In this document: in pieces, positions 58,576-64,000 of the stretch | Layout: every line of letters starts with the position of its first letter | How positions within the stretch are numbered: the first letter of the stretch is position 1 | NCBI GenBank assembly: GCA_015680685.1 | Contig: MNCI01002085.1 | Location: 188,432 to 252,431, forward strand | Origin: Gnetum montanum | Taxonomy: Eukaryota > Streptophyta > Gnetopsida > Gnetales > Gnetaceae | Reading direction: 5' to 3' | DNA: 64,000 bases | Made by a program: the position numbers and the translations under genes | Notes under the pieces: model-generated | Told to the model about the DNA's origin: nothing | The model's database searches: none | Seen by the model: the letters and a program-made list of their open reading frames with translations, nothing else

Positions 58576-59378
58576 TGATGAAACACATTTTTTCATCTCC
58601 AACATTAGGTATCCAATGTTAGAGCCAAGATGTAATGTTGGGTATTTGATTTCATAGGATATACACGAACCTATAAATATAGTGCTTGGGCTCATGATTT
58701 TCAATAAATTTTCATATCAGTTTTCAGTCAAAGTGGCGAAGTTTTTGTAGTTTGTTTTCTTCGGACGTAGCAAAAGTATAAGTGTGTATGGATCTTTGTT
58801 CAAACATTAATGTACCTAAGCGTAGCAGTGTGATGTGAATAAAAATGAACTCTTTTAACAATCCTTGCAGCACTAAGAATAGATTAATGTTTTCTTTAAT
58901 ACACTTTACTTTAATGCATTTCAATTAAGTAATTAATTTCCAGTTATTAATGAACACGAGCACGACCACTTCGAGCATACATATAGTGCTTGGTAACTTA
59001 GCAACACTTAATGCTTGGTAGCCTAGCAACACTATATGTGTTCAAGATGTGTTCATGAAAGTGAGGTGGTTACTTGTGTCAAGCTAGCTAAGCAGTAGAT
59101 GAATCAGATCTTCAATCACTTATCTTTCATTCTTATTGTAGGCTATCAAATTTATAAAACATAAAATAATAAAAATCATGTACCTAAATTACATTTAGAC
59201 CATATCGTTGAGCTTCACAAGTGTATTTGGGAAGACAATGAATGTTCTCAATGCCCATTTCACTTCCTACAAGAACTAGTGCACTAGAGAACTATAGGTC
59301 CATGGAATTCAACCGGATCGAGCATAAACTCCTTAGTGATTTGTATGGTTGGGTGTAGGGGTACCTAGCCATTCATCA
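58576..59378 (+). repeat. Solo LTR of family 2 with perfect target duplication
   Basis: TGATGAAACAC...CATTCATCA, 803 bp, flanked by CTTAT at 58571-58575 and 59379-59383. It has a TATA box and the terminal TGTAGGGGTACC block. It matches the E2 LTR fragment at 6590 better than the GATATC-rich LTRs, so it is a sub-variant. A solo LTR arises by recombination between the two LTRs of one element. Confidence 0.9.
58672..58681 (+). promoter_or_regulatory. TATA box in solo LTR
   Basis: TATAAATATA followed by GTGCTTGGG, the same core as at 6645 and 59717. Confidence 0.5.
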
Positions 59379-59383
59379 CTTAT

Positions 59384-59600
59384 CTAAAATAGAAACTATT
59401 TTAATTCTTTATTTAATGTATTTATTATGTAGCTTATCTCTTCTCGTAACATTCAACATCTATCTAAGCATTCACAATTCTACTATGTTGATTTGTTGTT
59501 CATGTCTCTTTTGTATTGCACAACACCATATAAGATAACACCTTGATTGTTGTCCTATAAAATTTTTTCTTTAATTTTATTGGTATTCTTTTATCATATA
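59384..59600. other. Spacer between solo LTR and E5
   Basis: AT-rich, nothing recognised. Together with 58015-58570 it is the only candidate non-element DNA in the window. Confidence 0.5.
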
Positions 59601-60460
59601 TGATGAATCGTGTTTTACATGAACCCCGATATCTTGGTGGCCATGATATTAGGTACACGATATCATGGCCCAAGATGTGAAATCAAGTATGTGATATCAT
59701 GAGGTATTCCTGGGCCTATAAATATAGCCCTTGGGCACAAGATTTAGGGGAGTTTTCTTTTTTAGTCAAGTAGCAAAATTCTTGTAGTTTGTTCATTCGA
59801 GAGTTAGAATATTTTCCAAGTGCTTGTAGCAAGAGGTCTAAGTGTAATTGGATCTTTATTCAAGCATTGATGTACATAAACACAAAATTTTGTTGGCAAT
59901 AAAGATGAGCTCTTTGATTCATCCTTGCAACACTTGAGAATTTTTTTCTTTATGCATTTATACATTGTGATTCCATGTAATTCACATTTAATGTTATTCA
60001 TTCAAAATTTAATTTTGATTAATTAATAAATTAATTAAAATACACAAGCACGACCCCTTCAAACATACATGTGACACTTGGTAACTCAGAAATGGTTAGT
60101 GTTTGACAACCTAGTAGTGTTTACATAAAGTTCAGGATGTGTCCGAGAAGTGGGAACAGTTACTTTTGTTAGGCTAGATTAGATAATAGTTCACTTAGCA
60201 TTTAATTACTATCACTTTCATTATTATTTTAGGTGATCAAATTGATAAAACATAAAATGATAAAAATCTTATGCCTTAGTCACACTTAACCATACACTTG
60301 CATTTCACATGTGAGACTGGGAAGACAATGAACGAACAACATGAACTCATCATTTAGCTCTAGTGTACTTGGTAATTAAAGTCTACAGAATTCAACTAGA
60401 TCACATGTGAACACTTGCGATTCATTTGGTTTGGTGTAGGGGTACCTCATCACTCATCAT
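59601..60460 (+). repeat. E5 5' LTR
   Basis: TGATGAATCGTG...CACTCATCA, 860 bp, with GATATC motifs (59628-59700) and a TATA box at 59717. It is followed one base later by the primer-binding site, which fixes its 3' end. Confidence 0.85.
59717..59726 (+). promoter_or_regulatory. TATA box in E5 LTR
   Basis: TATAAATATA downstream of the GATATC block and before GCCCTTGGGCAC, a layout shared with the other plus-strand LTRs. Confidence 0.5.
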
Positions 60461-60461
60461 T

Positions 60462-60479
60462 GGTGTCGTTGTTGGGGAC
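60462..60479 (+). other. E5 tRNA-Asp primer-binding site
   Basis: TGGTGTCGTTGTTGGGGA matches the complement of the plant tRNA-Asp 3' end at 15 of 18 positions; all differences are C to T. Confidence 0.75.
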
Positions 60480-60639
60480 TTTAGTTCTACATGCGCTATC
60501 TAAACTTAGTGAAACTTAGCAACCTCATTGTTCAAACCCTAAGGTCAAATCTTTAAAAAAATTATTATTATAACTAAATTAAATCTTACACACACACTAC
60601 ATATAGATATACTAATATAAAACATCTTCTTCTCACAGA

Positions 60640-62860
60640 AGCCTATCTCCGCATAGGATAGACTAAGTGCCTTAAAAATATTGAGTGGTATATGTTCATC
60701 CTGATGAGTATGTACCAAACTTCATCTTCATTTTACATTAAGATGAAATGCTACAATGGTGTGACATGTAAGACAACATTGTGTTGCCACTGGATCAATT
60801 TTTTCTAGCTAATGGTTGCACGACATGGTCTTCAACATCTACATAGGGAGTATGAAATGCAAGATCTCGATTCAAGGGATTACCATCCCACTGAAGCATA
60901 ATTGTTAAGGGATTATCAGCTAGAGAAACAACATGAGATTTTGAAGAACAAGGGGTTAAACACTTTTTCACCCTCACTTGGCCCATTAGATGGAGGTGAA
61001 CACTTCTCTAGGAACTTTTCCTTTGGTGCCACTTCTCTCTTTGACTTTGGTCAAGGTGCCCTCAACTAGAACATGCAATCCACAATTCATAATCCTTTCT
61101 CTTCCCCTTCATCATCATCTTCTTCTTCATCTAGATCGAATCATGGACATAGAGGGCATGATCATGATGGAGGTGACCAACGGGCATTGGAATAGTCGTG
61201 ATCAGAGATGTGGGTGATCCAAAGAGACCCACTGCCATGAAAGAAGAATTAGTAGAGAACATCGTAGGTACCATCACTATGGCCTTGATGAACCTCTACT
61301 TGCCACTTGAAGTTCGTTAAAGATTGCAGAGGCCATGAGGATTCTAATAATGCATCTAAAGGATAGCAAAATAAAGAGGCTAGACATGAACAACATACCT
61401 TGGCTTGAAGGAGGCTATGATGCTAATCCACAAAATCATCTCCAAGCCTTTCAAGATGCATGTGCCTTGTAGAATATTAAAAACAATTGGAAAAATTTGA
61501 AATTATTTTCAAGGATACTCATTAAGAAAGCAAAAAATTGGTACTAGTCTTTGGAATTGGAATCAATTAGGTAGTGGAGTATGATGTTAGAATTTGTTAA
61601 TGATAAATATCAAATGTACCCTAAGTGTCCAACCTAAGGAAGAAAATCCAAGGGTGGAAACATCGAAACCATGAGACCTTGGATGTTGTTATTTAGTTGA
61701 TACTACTCTTTGTTGCATAAGTGTCCTAGCCATGGATATTCTTAGCTTGATCAACTCTACCATATTATAGACAAGATATAATCTGAAAAAAGGAAAACCC
61801 TTGGCATCTATGCTCAAGGGAGATTGATAGAGTTAAGCACCCATCGAATCCAAAAGTTAATTGAGTAGGTAGCTAGGGAGGAGGGATAATTGAGAAAGTG
61901 AGAAAGTGCAAAGGAATACAATAAGTAACCCTTCCATTCACAAAAGGAAGGTTCAATTTAGCGATAGTGAGGATGAGTCAATAAGAGATGAGGTGGATAA
62001 TAAAAAAACCTTGCCACTCTACAAATGTCAGTCCAAAAGTATGGCTAAGGTTGACCAATTATGGAACTCCATGGATAATAAGTTTTAAGCTATTTTAAAA
62101 ATTGCTGAAGAGTCCAAGGAACAAATTCATGAGCATGAGCACCAGAGATGTAAGAAAGCTAAACGTGCCATATCCAAGGGTAAGGGTAAGATGGCTACAA
62201 TAGAGATGGTTGTAGATAGCAAATCAGATGATGATGATGGGTGTTACATTTGCTGGTATGAACATCCTAAGGGATGCTATCCAATTGTGTCACACTTGCA
62301 AGAATCTAGGGTGTATGCCTTACATCTAGAACTTGCACAAAGGAAAACATCCAAAAGTTTACCTTATCCACAAGGAAACTCTTAATAGTTCCACCAACCA
62401 CAACAATATTATTTAAGTGGAACTCCACTACAACCTTATGAATTGTACTAGTAGTGGACGTTGGCACCTCCAAGATAGTAGTACCCTTACTAACAACCAC
62501 ATCCCTATGATTATTATGTTCAGCAACCTTCATCTCCATAGGACTCTTATAGTCATGTTGCTACTTACTAACCTCACCACTACCCTCCTAAAGTTTACTA
62601 ACCACCATATGCAAGGAGGGATGCAACCTAATATCCTCATGCTCCTCTTGTTCTTACACCTACTCCTCTACCTCTTGCATAGCTACCACCTACTCCATCC
62701 ATGCAAGGTGAATTACCTACCTAGCCATAGCAAAGAAATGCTACAAGGGTGGATAATCTGCAATCAATTAGCTAACCAAGTGGGTCAGAACCATGATCAA
62801 AGAAAATATCCTTTTTTTGACCTTGTAGTCCACCTAAGCCCTCAGACACACTAGTGGTTG
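60640..62860 (+). pseudogene. gag: E5 gag
   Basis: The N-terminal part (60650-60900) includes LDSRDYHPTEA, matching the unit B insertion's YDTRDYHPTLV. The Gag core is at 61440-61620. A KRKVQFSDSEDES segment lies at 61940, and the C-x6-H-x3-C-x5-H motif is intact at 62242-62295 (CYICWYEHPKGC..SH). A Pro/Tyr-rich tail runs to about 62850. Stops and frameshifts are scattered. Confidence 0.7.
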
Positions 62861-62939
62861 GTGGCCCTACTCCTCCACCTTCCTCTACATCACCTTTATC
62901 CAAGTCCTTTTTTAAAAAAATCCCTCTCAAATCCATACC

Positions 62940-63430
62940 ATGATGTTGACCATGTTGTATTTGATTGGATTTGAGCAACCTACACAGGAAGTTCGTCGAT
63001 CCCAAGAGTCCCTTAGTATATTTGCAAATTGCTAAGAATGAGCCTTGTAAAGCTCTTCTTAACTTTGGTTCCAATGTTAATCTGATATTGCATGAGATGT
63101 GCACTACGTGGAACCTTTCTCCCTTGAAGAAGAGCAACATTAGGCTAGTACTGGTAGACTAGTCCATCATTGTTCCATTGGAACTAGTAGAAGACATCAT
63201 GACCACTGTTTGTGGGTGGTCATATCCTATTGACTTTCTAGTAATCAAGGTGAAGAACTACAAGGGGGACTTTCCAATTATCATGGAAAGGATGTGGTTA
63301 AGTACTATTGATGCCAAAATGGGCATTAGAGATACTTCTTTAGAGATATCCAAAGAAAATGAATTTTGAAAGATTGAGAAGAAGAGGGTTCCATGTATTG
63401 TGTATAGTGATTCAGGGTGCCATTATGTGT
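62940..63430 (+). pseudogene. pro: E5 protease
   Basis: KSPLVYLQIAKNEPCKALL leads to NFGSNVNLI, so catalytic DSG is NFG. After a stop come GWSYPIDFLVIKVK and FPIIMERMWLSTIDA, open at 63178-63369. It is inactive. Confidence 0.7.
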
Positions 63431-63739
63431 AGAAGATATGGTTAACAAAATAGACATCTATCTCTGCATACAAGCAATGTGCATCAGAAGTTGAAATCTA
63501 AAGATGTCTATATGTAGTAGCCATAAAACAAGAAGGCACCCAGTGGTTGACAACTGATTCTAGCAGTAGTACATTTTGCATGGAACCTATTAAGGGCCTA
63601 ATGTGTGATTATGTTGCAAGTATGGATTAACTTGAGCAAGTTCATCACTAGCTTTCCAAGGGAGTAAATGATGATATCAATTCCAAAGAGTTGGAGATTT
63701 CTGATAATTTCAAATAAGAACCCTTTAATTAAAGACACT

Positions 63740-64000
63740 ACTAACTAGAATAGAGTATGTGTTCTTAAAAAATGAAAAGCCAATCATTATTAATGCCAAA
63801 CTTGCTATAGGACACAAGATGATGTTGATGAATGTTGTGGAAAAATGGTCAGTAGCCTTTTCCTGGTCATATTCTAAGCTCACAAGTATATATCTAAGAA
63901 TATGCTAGCACTGAATATACAATGACCCTACCATTAAGCTGGAATGACAACCGTAGCTATAGTTGAATCCCAAATTAAAGTAGATTTTCAAAGAGAATAT
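63740..64000 (+). pseudogene. E5 start of RT region
   Basis: Matches E2 at 10060-10300 (KNEKPIIINAKL-like linker, then the NPKLK stretch that leads into RT). It is cut by the window edge. Confidence 0.55.

Larger units (their letters stand above)
59601..64000 (+). mobile_element. E5: family 2 retrotransposon leaving the window
   Basis: 5' LTR, primer-binding site, gag, protease and the first part of RT on the plus strand. It is collinear with E2 and E3. The 3' part lies outside the window. Confidence 0.85.

Noticed and set aside
1-64000. CRISPR array, rRNA, tRNA genes, bacterial operons
   Set aside because: No regularly spaced short repeats, no rRNA-like or cloverleaf segments were seen; the tRNA-like matches are primer-binding sites.

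Overview
This is plant nuclear DNA, most likely from a large, repeat-rich seed-plant genome. It is AT-rich and almost wholly made of decayed Ty3/gypsy LTR retrotransposons of kinds known only from plants. I found no intact host gene, rRNA, tRNA, CRISPR array or bacterial-style operon. The species cannot be read from the sequence. Nearly every coding region is a pseudogene, so functions below describe the ancestral element. All identities and divergences were judged by eye.

Two element groups dominate. Family 1 has LTRs of about 2.5 kb (TGTTGA...TCAACA) and a pol order that reads protease, archaeal-type RNase H (aRH), reverse transcriptase, native RNase H, integrase. The aRH relates it to the plant Tat group, but the aRH lies before RT rather than after the native RNase H. 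Family 2 has LTRs of about 0.8 kb (TGATG...CATCA) rich in GATATC motifs with a TATA box, a primer-binding site matching tRNA-Asp, and an Athila/Tat-like Gag and protease. Most family 2 copies here show only gag and protease.

Layout. 1-6589: 3' part of a family 2-like element (E1) with a Gag C-terminus, a long noncoding stretch, a large broken coiled-coil ORF in the env position, a polypurine tract and an LTR. 6590-11785: E2, truncated LTR, gag, protease, RT and RNase H. 11786-14960: E3, gag and protease. 14961-58014: a tandem array of three family 1 units (A, B, C) sharing LTRs: truncated LTR - A - LTR - B - LTR - C - shortened LTR, period about 10.2 kb. Unit A is interrupted at the RNase H/integrase boundary (20655-27314), and unit B between protease and aRH (35045-42101), each by an antisense family 2 gag-protease element with a 5-bp target duplication. 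The insertion in A also contains a duplicate of A's own RT-RNase H segment. 58015-58570: short non-LTR flank. 58576-59378: solo family 2 LTR with a perfect target duplication. 59601-64000: E5, a family 2 element with 5' LTR, primer site, gag, protease and the start of RT, leaving the window.

Unit C is the best reference for family 1: its pol runs from protease to integrase for 4.3 kb in one reading frame broken only by stop codons, which argues that the unusual domain order is genuine. B and C share several nonsense mutations absent from A, so the array seems to have grown by DNA-level recombination after the element was already dead.
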